Origin: Mycobacterium gordonae
GTDB taxonomy: Bacteria > Actinomycetota > Actinomycetes > Mycobacteriales > Mycobacteriaceae
Assembly (NCBI RefSeq): GCF_001417955.2
Contig: NZ_LKTM01000190.1
Location: forward strand, 1-64,000
Reading direction: 5' to 3'
Length of the DNA stretch: 64,000 bases
Position numbers and translations under genes: made by a program
The notes under the pieces: model-generated
What the model was told of the DNA's origin: nothing
Database searches by the model: none
Seen by the model: only the letters and a program-made list of their open reading frames with translations
In this document: in pieces, positions 36,908-45,099 of the stretch
How the letters are laid out: each line of letters opens with the position of its first letter
How positions within the stretch are numbered: position 1 is the stretch's first letter

Positions 36908-38503
36908 TCAGCCGACTTTGACGGCCACCGTCACCTTCTCGGTTTTGGCGGGCAACTGGTCGGTGTCGACCGCCAGGATCTCGCCGCTGTCCTGGGTTCC
37001 GTTGGGCAGCGTCTTGGGCTTCAGCCGAAACGGCGGAGTGTCCGACGCCAGCCCACTCAGCCCGAAGTCGCTGTCGTTGGCCAGCAGCAGCGTCTTTCCA
37101 CCATCGCGGGTGGCTACACCCTCGATCTTGTCGTGCCCGAAGAAGTCGCCCTTGGGCGACAGCGAGCGAAGCATCGCGGAGACATCCAGCTGCAAAGTCT
37201 TTGTGGCTGCGGTGATTCCGGCGCCCTTGAGCCTGGCCAGCGCTTCGGCATCGGTACCGACGCCCACCAGGTTCTCGATCGGCATCTTGTTGATCAGCAG
37301 GCCGCCCGCGGCCGCGTCGTAAGTCGCGCCCGGCACGGTCGAGTTCGGCCCCACGTCCGTGGCCGCGGAGATGTCGGCCACGTAGATCTTCGCGTTGCCG
37401 TCCGGCGGGTTCTTGCTGTTGCGCTCGTCCACCAGGAAAGTCGTCGCGCTGAGCGCGGTGATCTCGGAGATCCCGACCTTCGACTCCTGCGGGTTGGCAA
37501 GCGGGTAAATGTACTCGTGCATGATGTTGCGGTTCACCAGGTTGATGGTGACGATGCGGGTGATCGGGACCGCCTTTGCCGGGCCCGGTAGTCCCGGGGT
37601 CTGCAGCGCCGACTGCATGACGGCCACCAGCGTGTTGCCGTCCGGGGTGATCGTCAGACCCTCCAGGCCCTGGTTCGGGGCACGCAGCGAAAGCTCCCGC
37701 GGCAGCGTGTCGTCATAGGGCGAAAGACGTTCCAGCTCTTTGCCGTTGGAATCGAAATGGACGATGTAGGGGCCGTACTCGTCGGACACCCAGAAGTTCC
37801 CGTCGAGCGTCGCGACCAGTCCCTCGGGGTCTATGCCGTAGTCCGCGGGCGGCAGTGGCGCACCGTTGAGGTCCACCATCGTTTCACCGGGAACGGCGTG
37901 CGGGTCCAGCAGCCCTTCCAGCGGATGACCGTCCGGCCCCTGCAGCATGATGGTCCGCTGCACCGTGGCCACCCCGTCGGCGAGTTTGAGTTTCGCGATG
38001 TGCGGGTGATATTCGGGAACCGGAAAAACGATCTCGTTCGGTGTGCGCCCTTCGACGTTGGGGCCGCGGTCGGTGAGCCCGTAGATCTCGTCGCTGCTGC
38101 CGGGCACCGGGGCGATGCCGGATCCGTGGGCGCTGGCTTGGATGTCGATGCCACCCATGGTGGCCAGGGGCAGTTGGTTCTCCGAATAGAGCTTGACGGC
38201 CCGACTGACGGTGACGGGCAGTTCGTCGTTGCCCTTGAAGCCGGCGTCGGGGGTGTAGACGACCGTCCCGTTGATTCCGTAGCTGATCTTGCCGTGCGCG
38301 GGCTTGCCGAACGCGACCGGAGTGATGCCGCCGGTGGCGGCCAGCATCCGGTCCGGGGTGATGTTGAGTGGCTTACCGGCCGCCGCGCTGAACTCGGCCT
38401 TGCCCGAGGCCGTCGGCAGGGAAGGCTTGGCGCTCGACGCGCAGCCCGCGACGGTGACCAGCACCGTGGCGAACACGGCGAGCGTTCTCATCGTGTGTTT
38501 CAT
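36908..38503 (-). CDS. esterase-like (phytase-like domain) lipoprotein
   Basis: A 531-residue exported protein. The signal peptide ends in a lipobox TVAGC with lipidated C21. Residues ~30-100 look like an Ig-like cadherin/Big domain (FGKPAHGKISYGINGTVVYT, PDAGFKGNDELPVTVS). The rest is the esterase-like/phytase-like propeller family (SDEIYGLTDRGPNVEG, DPEGLVATLDGNFWVSDEYG, NQGLEGLTITPDGNTL). Homologues are secreted phosphoesterases of uncertain substrate. ATG 38503 is one of three possible starts (38524, 38503, 38491). It follows the membrane-protein gene of the sulfotransferase group on the same strand. Confidence 0.82.
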   Translation of the reverse strand: MKHTMRTLAVFATVLVTVAGCASSAKPSLPTASGKAEFSAAAGKPLNITPDRMLAATGGITPVAFGKPAHGKISYGINGTVVYTPDAGFKGNDELPVTVSRAVKLYSENQLPLATMGGIDIQASAHGSGIAPVPGSSDEIYGLTDRGPNVEGRTPNEIVFPVPEYHPHIAKLKLADGVATVQRTIMLQGPDGHPLEGLLDPHAVPGETMVDLNGAPLPPADYGIDPEGLVATLDGNFWVSDEYGPYIVHFDSNGKELERLSPYDDTLPRELSLRAPNQGLEGLTITPDGNTLVAVMQSALQTPGLPGPAKAVPITRIVTINLVNRNIMHEYIYPLANPQESKVGISEITALSATTFLVDERNSKNPPDGNAKIYVADISAATDVGPNSTVPGATYDAAAGGLLINKMPIENLVGVGTDAEALARLKGAGITAATKTLQLDVSAMLRSLSPKGDFFGHDKIEGVATRDGGKTLLLANDSDFGLSGLASDTPPFRLKPKTLPNGTQDSGEILAVDTDQLPAKTEKVTVAVKVG

Positions 38504-38572
38504 CCGCGTGTGTGCCATTTGCATTGTTTAGCAAGCCAAGTTGACGTGCCGGTGTACACCCGCCGAGCGCCG

Positions 38573-39349
38573 TTAATGCTTCTTGTCCCTGACCTTGTAC
38601 GTCGACGGCCACGATTTTCGCGACTCGTCGCCGGTCAACGGGGTTCCCATGCCACCGACCTTCACGTTGTAGGCCTCCTTGCCCGGTCCGACCTCCCGGT
38701 TGGCATGCTCCTGAGCCAGGTAGTACAGCTCGTCGATGGTGGCCTCGTCGTAGGCCACGAACGAGGTCTCTCGCGCCACGTCGTCGATCCCGGCCAGCAT
38801 CCGGTCCGGCAGGAATCGCGACGCCAGGGCCGCGGCGCCGAGCAGCGAGAACGGGACGACCCAGTAGCAGACGAACGACAGCGGGGTCTTGGTGTCCAGG
38901 ATCGTCGCGTTACCCTGCACGATCGGCGGAATCGCCGACGAGATGGTCATCCCGGCGAAGGCGCCCACCCAGATCCAGGTCAGCACCGTGGTGATCCGTC
39001 TGAACAACTCCGTGTTGACGATGTCGGGGGGTTGCTCGGCCGCGGCGAACTCACGCACGAACGGCTTGCCGATCAGCACACCGACCAGCGCCACCAGGAA
39101 AATCCCCAGGTTGCTCAGCGGCTGAATCCAGCGCGCCATGAACTCGTCGGACAGCGCGAAGGTCAGCACGGCCAGCAGCACAAACGTTGCGACAGCCCCG
39201 ATTTCGAGGGTGTGCCCGGGTTTGTCGGTGGTGCGGCCGACGGCGAACACCGCGATGGCCATCAGCAGCGCGATCGATACGGCCGTGGCGAACGGGACGT
39301 TACCGACCAGCACCCAGTACACAATCCACGGCGCAAAGCCAAAAAGCAT
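38573..39349 (-). CDS. conserved polytopic membrane protein, function unknown
   Basis: A 258-residue protein with about six transmembrane helices in the first 190 residues (FAPWIVYWVLVGNVPFATA, VSIALLMAIAVFAVG, VATFVLLAVLTFALS, LSNLGIFLVALVGVLIG) and a polar cytosolic C-terminus ending KVRDKKH. I recognise no enzymatic motif. ATG 39349 is used; a GTG at 39355 adds two residues. It lies downstream of the DUF1214 gene after 53 bases and may be part of the same transcript. Confidence 0.75.
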   Translation of the reverse strand: MLFGFAPWIVYWVLVGNVPFATAVSIALLMAIAVFAVGRTTDKPGHTLEIGAVATFVLLAVLTFALSDEFMARWIQPLSNLGIFLVALVGVLIGKPFVREFAAAEQPPDIVNTELFRRITTVLTWIWVGAFAGMTISSAIPPIVQGNATILDTKTPLSFVCYWVVPFSLLGAAALASRFLPDRMLAGIDDVARETSFVAYDEATIDELYYLAQEHANREVGPGKEAYNVKVGGMGTPLTGDESRKSWPSTYKVRDKKH

Positions 39350-39402
39350 GCCCACGAAGGGTCAGTGTATGGCCGTGTGCTGTAGCGCCGTGGCGCGGGC
39401 GC

Positions 39403-40743
39403 TCAGTACTGCCGGTAGCGGCGGGCCACGTGCTCCTGCCGGATCTCGATCTGCGCGGCGCGTTGCTCGGCGCTCACCGTTGCGGTGCCCGACGGCAGCC
39501 GGCCCCGCAGGCCGGTCAGCGCAACCTTGTGCACCGCTGTCGTCGGCATCCGCTCCGGTGGCCTGGGGTAGGTCCAGCGCACCGTGAGGAACCCCGTGCG
39601 GTGACCCACGGTGTCCAGCCAGTTCGGCACCCCCGGATCGCGGTGCGCGACCACGTAGCGCCGCACGCCGTCGGGGTCCACCACAGTCTGGAAGCCGTTG
39701 AGGCTGCTCACGTGGTTGGCGTAGTCCAGTGACTCGCCCCAGACATTGGACAGGTGAAAGCCCAGATAGGCAGGTTCGACGGGCACGCTGACCTCGATCA
39801 GCAGGGCTTCGTCCTCGTCGAGCTCGAAGACACCCCCCGAGTAGACGTTGGTGCTCTGGCCGCCGCCGGACGCGAGATTGGCCGCTGCGGGTTCGTTGAG
39901 TGCGTTGTGCGGCATGAAGGTGAGGCCGTCGCCGTTCTTGTCACCGTTGGACTCCAGCACGATGTCGTAGAACTCGTTCCAGAACCGCATCTGGTGCTCG
40001 ACGAGTTCGCCGACCCGCTGCACCGCGGCGGCCGTGCCCGCGGGGTCGACGGGCGACGGTTGTCTACCGCGCAATCCGATCTGCACGATGCGCAGCTCGG
40101 GTGACACTTCGTTGGCCCAATCACCGAACAGTGACCGCACGATCAGATACTGGGCCGTGTCCTTACCGTCCTTGGCCGTGGCGATGAAATTGCCGGTGTG
40201 ATCGGCGGGGCGCTCTGGCGCGCAAAGGATTTCGAAGCGCCCGTCCGGATCCACCGCCAGGTCGGTGCTGTCCAGCAGGCCGGTCACCACCCGTCCGCCG
40301 GGCGCGAGTTCCATCAGGCTGCCGGTGTCCCCCGCGTAGCTGCTGTGTGCTTCGAAGACGACGTACTGCGGCGCCACTGGGCCGTTCGCCCGGCTGCCGC
40401 CGCCCCAGTGCCGGTGGTCGGCGACGCGGCCGGTTATCCGGTAGCTCGCGGCGCCGTCGATCCGCGCCGACAGGTACAACGCGTCGGCGTTGTCGATGGT
40501 GGCCTTGTCCTGCGGCTGGATGGCGCGCCGGAAATATGGGAAGTCCGGGTCTTCGAGACAGGCGCGCTCAATCGAGCTGAACAGGAAACCGAGGAGGTAT
40601 CGATGACCTTCGGCCAACCCCTGCTCGGTCGGTGGTGGCGCATGCAACGCCGGCGAATCGATGTAGTCGCGGGCGCGGTTGAGCGCGTCGATCAGGTCCG
40701 TCCAGGCCGCGCGCAGCGTGTGCCCGGTCTGCTCAGTTGACAT
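39403..40743 (-). CDS. DUF1214 domain protein
   Basis: A 446-residue soluble protein whose C-terminal ~110 residues match the DUF1214 pattern (DEDEALLIEVSVPVEPAYLG, HLSNVWGESLDYANHV, RYVVAHRDPGVPNWLDT). The N-terminal part includes a helical segment (LDRARDYI-like) and a beta domain (ASYRITGRVADHRHWGGG). No catalytic residues are known for the family. Its ATG overlaps the end of the sulfotransferase gene by 11 bases, so the two are translationally linked and may share a substrate. Confidence 0.83.
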   Translation of the reverse strand: MSTEQTGHTLRAAWTDLIDALNRARDYIDSPALHAPPPTEQGLAEGHRYLLGFLFSSIERACLEDPDFPYFRRAIQPQDKATIDNADALYLSARIDGAASYRITGRVADHRHWGGGSRANGPVAPQYVVFEAHSSYAGDTGSLMELAPGGRVVTGLLDSTDLAVDPDGRFEILCAPERPADHTGNFIATAKDGKDTAQYLIVRSLFGDWANEVSPELRIVQIGLRGRQPSPVDPAGTAAAVQRVGELVEHQMRFWNEFYDIVLESNGDKNGDGLTFMPHNALNEPAAANLASGGGQSTNVYSGGVFELDEDEALLIEVSVPVEPAYLGFHLSNVWGESLDYANHVSSLNGFQTVVDPDGVRRYVVAHRDPGVPNWLDTVGHRTGFLTVRWTYPRPPERMPTTAVHKVALTGLRGRLPSGTATVSAEQRAAQIEIRQEHVARRYRQY

Positions 40744-41884
40744 GTGCCCTGCCTTCTTCCTCTGCTTCCCAGCCGAATTCGTCGAAGAGCGGGGCCAGGC
40801 GCGTCCTGATGCCGGCTGCGTCCAGACCGAATTCGCCCAGACTGTAGCGGTGTGCCGTCTCGTGGCCGCGCCGGCGCCCGGCGGCCTCGAATTCGGCGGC
40901 GGCCTCGGGCCCCAGATGCAGCCCCAGTTCGTCGTAGACGCGCCGCATCGTCGCGGTGGGAGCCGCTACCAGTTCGCGGTAGTCCACTACGGCCGAGCGC
41001 ACCTCGGGATGCCTGGCCAGCACGTCCAGCGGATGGGTGTAGGAGTGGATGGACTGGTCGGCGAGCACCCGTAGTGACTGCTCGATGAGCCGTTCATCGC
41101 GGCCACGCAGGCGCCACTCGGTCTGCATCATCTTCAACAGGCTGGGAATGGTCTCGTACGGATTGCGCATCGGGACAACGAATCTCGCGTCGGGAAATGC
41201 TTCGATCAGGGCCTCAACCCGACCGCAGAAGGTGGGATTCTTGCTCAGGTGCGTACCGCCACCGTTCAGCACGAGTTGGCGGCGCACACATTCGCGGTAG
41301 AACGCCATGAGGCGGCGGCGCTTGCGCGCGGGCCATCGATCCAGGTGGTAGAAGTCCAGCTCGCCCATGTAGGGGAACATCACGATCCAGAAACCGGAAT
41401 TCAGCGACCAGGTCAGGAAGAAGTCATCTTCCTCCGGGACGAAGAAACCCGTTTTGTGCATATCGTCGGTCTCGGAGAACAGCTTTTCCTCCGCGGCGTC
41501 AAGCCGGCGGCGCAGCGGTTTACCGAGCCTGGCATCGATGCGCAGGATCAGGCGCAGCAACCGTTTCTGCAGCAGCGACGGGAAGAACAGCTCGTACATC
41601 AACGCGTAGCTGAATTGCGGGTCGGCGGCCATCAACCGGTGCAGGTAGGTGGTGCCGCTGCGCGCGTGGCCGACGCTGAACGTGGGAGCCCGAACCTCCA
41701 CGCGCCGTAGCGACGGGAACAGGACCGGGTCGAGCGCGAAGCAGAGCGCGTGCAATGCCGCGATCGTCGGCATGGCGACCATGAAGGCCAGATACCGCTT
41801 GCGGGGGGTGGCGGGATCATCACGCAGTAGCCGCAGCATGGTGGCGAAATTGGACCAGTCGAAGTAGAAGCGCGATCCATACAT
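40733..41884 (-). CDS. PAPS-dependent sulfotransferase family protein
   Basis: A 383-residue sulfotransferase. The 5'-phosphosulfate loop is VGHARSGTTYLHRLM (about residues 71-85) and the 3'-phosphate site is RFVVPMRNPYETIPSL. The family transfers sulfate from PAPS to hydroxyls; mycobacterial members sulfate glycolipids and trehalose, but the acceptor here is unknown. It follows marR after 95 bases that hold a perfect palindrome, so it is probably the first gene of a MarR-controlled operon with the DUF1214 gene. Confidence 0.88.
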   Translation of the reverse strand: MYGSRFYFDWSNFATMLRLLRDDPATPRKRYLAFMVAMPTIAALHALCFALDPVLFPSLRRVEVRAPTFSVGHARSGTTYLHRLMAADPQFSYALMYELFFPSLLQKRLLRLILRIDARLGKPLRRRLDAAEEKLFSETDDMHKTGFFVPEEDDFFLTWSLNSGFWIVMFPYMGELDFYHLDRWPARKRRRLMAFYRECVRRQLVLNGGGTHLSKNPTFCGRVEALIEAFPDARFVVPMRNPYETIPSLLKMMQTEWRLRGRDERLIEQSLRVLADQSIHSYTHPLDVLARHPEVRSAVVDYRELVAAPTATMRRVYDELGLHLGPEAAAEFEAAGRRRGHETAHRYSLGEFGLDAAGIRTRLAPLFDEFGWEAEEEGRAHVN

Positions 41885-41931
41885 GAAATTCCCTCACCCG
41901 CATCACCTTTAGCGGGGAGCGTATGCCCGGG

Positions 41932-41950
41932 TATTTGACATTGTCAAATA
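41932..41950. promoter_or_regulatory. palindromic MarR operator before the sulfotransferase gene
   Basis: TATTTGACA (41932-41940) and TGTCAAATA (41942-41950) are perfect reverse complements around one base. The core TTGACATTGTCAA also supplies a consensus TTGACA -35 reading toward the sulfotransferase. A second copy of the core lies at 42452-42464 in front of marR. Confidence 0.8.
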
Positions 41951-41979
41951 GTTTCGCAGTGGAGTTCACCGCGGAAGGG

Positions 41980-42438
41980 TCAGTCGATCGGCGTCACCGT
42001 GGTATCGGCAAGAAAGCGGGCCAGCAGCCGGTCGAACTCGCGGAGGTCGGCGGCCGACCACTGCGCGAGAGCTCGCTGCAGGTGTGCACGGCGCACCTCC
42101 TGCAGGGCGCGCGCGGCCCGCTCTCCGGCGGCGGTGGCCTCCACCATCGTCTTGCGCGCATCTGCCAGGTCCGACTGCCGGGCGACCATCCCGTCGTCCT
42201 GCAGGCTCTGCACCCGGCGGGCGGCCATACCGAGATCCATGTGTGCCAGGCGGGCGAGTTGACCCATCGGCAGCGGACCCTCGTCGGCCACCACCCGTAG
42301 CAGGACATACGACGGCTGCGACAGCTCTACCGCCGCGGCGGCGGCCTGGCGCTTGAACATCGCCCGGCTACCGCTCAGGCGCATGATCCTCGACATCGTC
42401 GCACTGATCGAATCCAGCGTGTCGCGTTTGGTGGCCAC
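41980..42438 (-). CDS. MarR-family transcriptional regulator
   Basis: A 152-residue MarR-type winged-helix protein: LSQPSYVLLRVVADEGPLPM, MGQLARLAHMDLGMAARRVQ as the recognition region, the wing RQSDLADARKTMVEAT, and dimerisation helices at both ends. MarR proteins usually repress their own gene and a neighbour until a small phenolic or lipid ligand binds. GTG 42438 starts six bases after TAAAGT (42445-42450), so the mRNA may be leaderless. Palindromes of one sequence lie at its promoter and before the sulfotransferase gene. Confidence 0.88.
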   Translation of the reverse strand: MATKRDTLDSISATMSRIMRLSGSRAMFKRQAAAAAVELSQPSYVLLRVVADEGPLPMGQLARLAHMDLGMAARRVQSLQDDGMVARQSDLADARKTMVEATAAGERAARALQEVRRAHLQRALAQWSAADLREFDRLLARFLADTTVTPID

Positions 42439-42444
42439 CCGGCC

Positions 42445-42465
42445 ACTTTACTTGACATAGTCAAG
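42445..42465 (-). promoter_or_regulatory. marR promoter and palindromic operator
   Basis: CTTGAC (42451-42456) and GTCAAG (42460-42465) flank ATA. The 13-base core TTGACATAGTCAA differs from the site at 41932-41950 by one base. TAAAGT on the minus strand (42445-42450) is the likely -10, so the operator covers the promoter. Confidence 0.72.
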
Positions 42466-42516
42466 CATGATCATCCCGAAGGCCGCTGCGCCCACGGGCT
42501 TTTGAAAAGCGACCCG

Positions 42517-42855
42517 CTACCGCGAGTAGATGCAGTGCGCCGAGCCGCCGACCGGCTGCTCGGCCACCACGTGGCCGCCGATCGTGATGCGGCAGCCGGG
42601 ACTGGTCGTGCCCGACCCGACAACCACCACCTGGAAGAGGGTGACGTCAGGGCCGGCCTGGATGGTCCGGCTCCAGGGCAAGGGCGCGTTGTAGACGCGG
42701 TCGATCGCCGGATCGGTGTCGATCGTGGTGGCGGTGCCCGTCCCCAGCGCCTCGAAGATCACGGTGCTCGAGTCGGCGTACGCCGGCGGAGCGACCAGTC
42801 CGGACAGTGCGGTGACTGCCAGTGCCGAGAAAGCGGCTCGGGTGACACGCTTCAT
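42517..42855 (-). CDS. MmpS-like secreted protein
   Basis: A 112-residue exported protein with a cleavable signal peptide (RVTRAAFSALAVTALSGLVA, then PPAYADS). The mature part resembles the periplasmic domain of MmpS proteins: VIFEALGTGTATTIDTDP, APLPWSRTI, and two Cys (SPGCRITIGGHVV and SAHCIYSR) that could form a disulfide. MmpS proteins normally carry a transmembrane anchor and work with an MmpL transporter; here there is a signal peptide and no MmpL gene nearby. ATG 42855 follows GAGGGG. Confidence 0.8.
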   Translation of the reverse strand: MKRVTRAAFSALAVTALSGLVAPPAYADSSTVIFEALGTGTATTIDTDPAIDRVYNAPLPWSRTIQAGPDVTLFQVVVVGSGTTSPGCRITIGGHVVAEQPVGGSAHCIYSR

Positions 42856-43007
42856 TTGCTCAGACCCCTCAGATTCGCATGGGTAATAGTCCGCCACCTG
42901 TCACCGACCCCACGCGTTACGAGCTGGCGTTCCCTTTTCGATGGGTTCATCGTTACCCGAGGTGACGCAAATTCAAACCTCTGGCGGGAAGCCAGTATGC
43001 GAAGGGT

Positions 43008-43475
43008 CTACGCCACCGACACGATGCGGGCGACGACCTTGCCGCCGCGACTGACCTCGATGGTCTGTCCTGCCGCGACCCGGTCGATGTAGCGTCCAGC
43101 GCGGTTTCGCAGTTCGTCGAGTTCGATCGGGCGGCCCGCATCCGCCGGAACCCCTGCCGCTACAGCCAATTCGCCGGCCGCCACTATCCGCGCCAGTATC
43201 CGACCGCCGCGGACCACGTACAGCGTCTCCCCCGCGGCTACCCGGTCGAAGCACCGTCCGGCACGCGTCCGCAGTTCGTCCAGTCCGACCCAACCCGGTT
43301 CCGCGGGGTCGACCGACCGCGCCGGAATCGGCGCCACCCGCCAGTCGCCCACCGGTTCGATCCGCGCCACCAGCTTGCCGCGCCGGACGACGTCGAGCGC
43401 CTCGCCCCCGGCGACCCGCTCGAGGTATGTGCAGGCGTCACTCCGGAGTTGGCCCAGGCCAATCACTTCCGGCAT
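43008..43475 (-). CDS. three-repeat Phd/YefM antitoxin-like protein
   Basis: A 155-residue protein made of three copies of a ~39-residue Phd/YefM-type unit at about residues 4-42, 62-100 and 117-155. Each has L-x-x-LR-x-x-A followed by ERVAGGE/DRVAAGE, then VVRRGKLVARI, VVRGGRILARI or VSRGGKVVARI. Ordinary Phd/YefM antitoxins have one such unit plus a toxin-binding tail and lie next to a toxin gene; here there is no adjacent toxin. ATG 43475 follows GGAGCGAG. A consensus promoter containing a TetR-type operator lies 50 bases upstream. A DNA-binding regulator is the simplest reading. Confidence 0.78.
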   Translation of the reverse strand: MPEVIGLGQLRSDACTYLERVAGGEALDVVRRGKLVARIEPVGDWRVAPIPARSVDPAEPGWVGLDELRTRAGRCFDRVAAGETLYVVRGGRILARIVAAGELAVAAGVPADAGRPIELDELRNRAGRYIDRVAAGQTIEVSRGGKVVARIVSVA

Positions 43476-43524
43476 CTCGCTCCGATCTTCGCGCGCGACC
43501 GACACGGCCGTAGGTCACCCATCC

Positions 43525-43555
43525 ATTATATGACTGTACGTGCGGTCAGTGTCAA
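43525..43555 (-). promoter_or_regulatory. consensus promoter with TetR-type operator in the spacer
   Basis: On the minus strand TTGACA (43550-43555) and TATAAT (43525-43530) are both perfect, 19 bases apart. The spacer is filled by the near-palindrome GACTGTACGTGCGGTC (43532-43547). The -35 overlaps the mceF stop codon. The start would lie ~42 bases before the three-repeat Phd-like gene. Confidence 0.82.
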
Positions 43556-45099
43556 CGCGGCGACAACATGCCCTGCCAGCCGTCGTCCCCGGTCCTGGTG
43601 GAGTTCTCGACGGCGTACCTGACCCCGTCGGGCCCGACCAGTTCACCCCGCTGTGGGCTGTAGACGGCCACCGGCGGTTCGTTCCCGGTGTAGACGCAGG
43701 GGTTGGGCTGCTGACCGTTGCACACCACGGTTCCCGAATTCGGCCGTGACAGCGGGTCGCTGACCGGCGGGGGGGTTCCGGGCACCCGGTCGGCTGGGGC
43801 CGGGTTCATACCGTTGTTGATCGACGGCGCGGGTACCACCTGTCCGGGCTTGACCGGCTGGTCGCAGCGGGCCGCGGCTGCCGGGCACGTCAGGATCTGG
43901 TTCGGGTCGCCGTACCAGGGGTTGGTGCCCATCGGCTCATAGGGTTTCGAGTCGCGGCACTCGCGCGGTGTAGCGGCGCGTTTACCCGGCACATCGACAC
44001 AGGGCAGGTTGCGCGCCCCGCGCACGGCGTTGGCGGGGGTGTCCTGCGGGATTTTGCAATACGTTCCGGACGGCATCGGCGCCAGGCTGGTGTCCGCCGG
44101 TGACCGCCACTGCGGCGCGGGCAGGAATCCCGTCAGACAGGGCGGCGGCTGATTGATGGTCAAATGCGTTCCGAGAGAGGCGAAGCCGGGAAATGCCGAC
44201 GTCACCGTCTGCCCCTCGGACGCGCCCTGCGGGTAGGCGACCAGTAGCTGCTCCACCCCCTTGTGGTAACGCTTGAGCATTTCCAGCACGATCTCGAGAT
44301 TCGCCAGTGTCTGCGGCAGTGATTCGCGCACGTCGTTGAACACCGCGTTGACCAGATCGGTGGTCGGTGTTGCCTGGTTCAGGATGCTTCGCACGTGCGG
44401 GTCGTTTTCCGCCGCCTGCGCGGCCAGCGTGTCCAGGTTGTGGGACCAGCGCCCGATCGCGTCACCCGACTCGACCTGGCTGTCGATCACGGGGCCGGAG
44501 TTCTGGATGATGTCGTCGATCTCGGTGAGATTGGCTTTGAAATCGCCCGCGATGGCCTGGGTCGCATCGACGAGTCGCTGTAGCGCGGGGCCCAATCCAC
44601 CTACGGCTTGCGCTGTTTCGTCGAGTATCGCCGGGATCTTGCCGGCGGGAAGGGCGGCCAGCCCGCGGTTGGCCGCATCCAGAGCCGGCCCGATCTCAGA
44701 GGGCACGGTGCCTTTGGTGATGGTCTGCCCCGGTGAAAAATATCTGCCCGGATTACCCGACGACACCAGGTCCAGATACTGCTCGCCGACCGCCGACATG
44801 GAACGTACGTTCGCCGACGCGTCGACGGGAATCTTGAAGCGGTCGGCGACACTCATCCTCACCAGCGCGCCGTTCTCGGTGGGCTCGACGGAGGTGACCG
44901 TGCCGATGGTCTCCCCGCGATAGGTCACATTGGCCGTCTTGTACAGACCACCGGAGGTGGGCAGGGTGGCGTTCAGCGTGTACTGGCCGATGCCTGCCGC
45001 GGTGGGGATCCGTAAGTAGTACCAGCCCAACGCAACTGCGGTCACCAGACTCAACAGGGTGAACAAGAATATCTGGCGCCAGATGAAGCGGGTCAGCAT
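43552..45099 (-). CDS. mceF: MceF, Mce lipid-import complex subunit
   Basis: A 515-residue Mce-family protein: one N-terminal transmembrane helix (FLFTLLSLVTAVALGWYYL), an MCE domain at about 40-120 (TSGGLYKTANVTYRGETIGT), a long helical region that lines the periplasmic tunnel, and a Cys/Pro-rich C-terminus. Six different Mce proteins assemble into a tube carrying lipids across the envelope to the YrbE permease. It starts seven bases inside mceE and is the last mce gene. I cannot assign the paralogue number; the lengths resemble Mce1/Mce2-type operons. Confidence 0.93.
   Translation of the reverse strand: MLTRFIWRQIFLFTLLSLVTAVALGWYYLRIPTAAGIGQYTLNATLPTSGGLYKTANVTYRGETIGTVTSVEPTENGALVRMSVADRFKIPVDASANVRSMSAVGEQYLDLVSSGNPGRYFSPGQTITKGTVPSEIGPALDAANRGLAALPAGKIPAILDETAQAVGGLGPALQRLVDATQAIAGDFKANLTEIDDIIQNSGPVIDSQVESGDAIGRWSHNLDTLAAQAAENDPHVRSILNQATPTTDLVNAVFNDVRESLPQTLANLEIVLEMLKRYHKGVEQLLVAYPQGASEGQTVTSAFPGFASLGTHLTINQPPPCLTGFLPAPQWRSPADTSLAPMPSGTYCKIPQDTPANAVRGARNLPCVDVPGKRAATPRECRDSKPYEPMGTNPWYGDPNQILTCPAAAARCDQPVKPGQVVPAPSINNGMNPAPADRVPGTPPPVSDPLSRPNSGTVVCNGQQPNPCVYTGNEPPVAVYSPQRGELVGPDGVRYAVENSTRTGDDGWQGMLSPR

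Noticed and set aside
43008..43555. Ordinary toxin-antitoxin operon
   Set aside because: No toxin gene on either side; neighbours are an MmpS-like gene and mceF.
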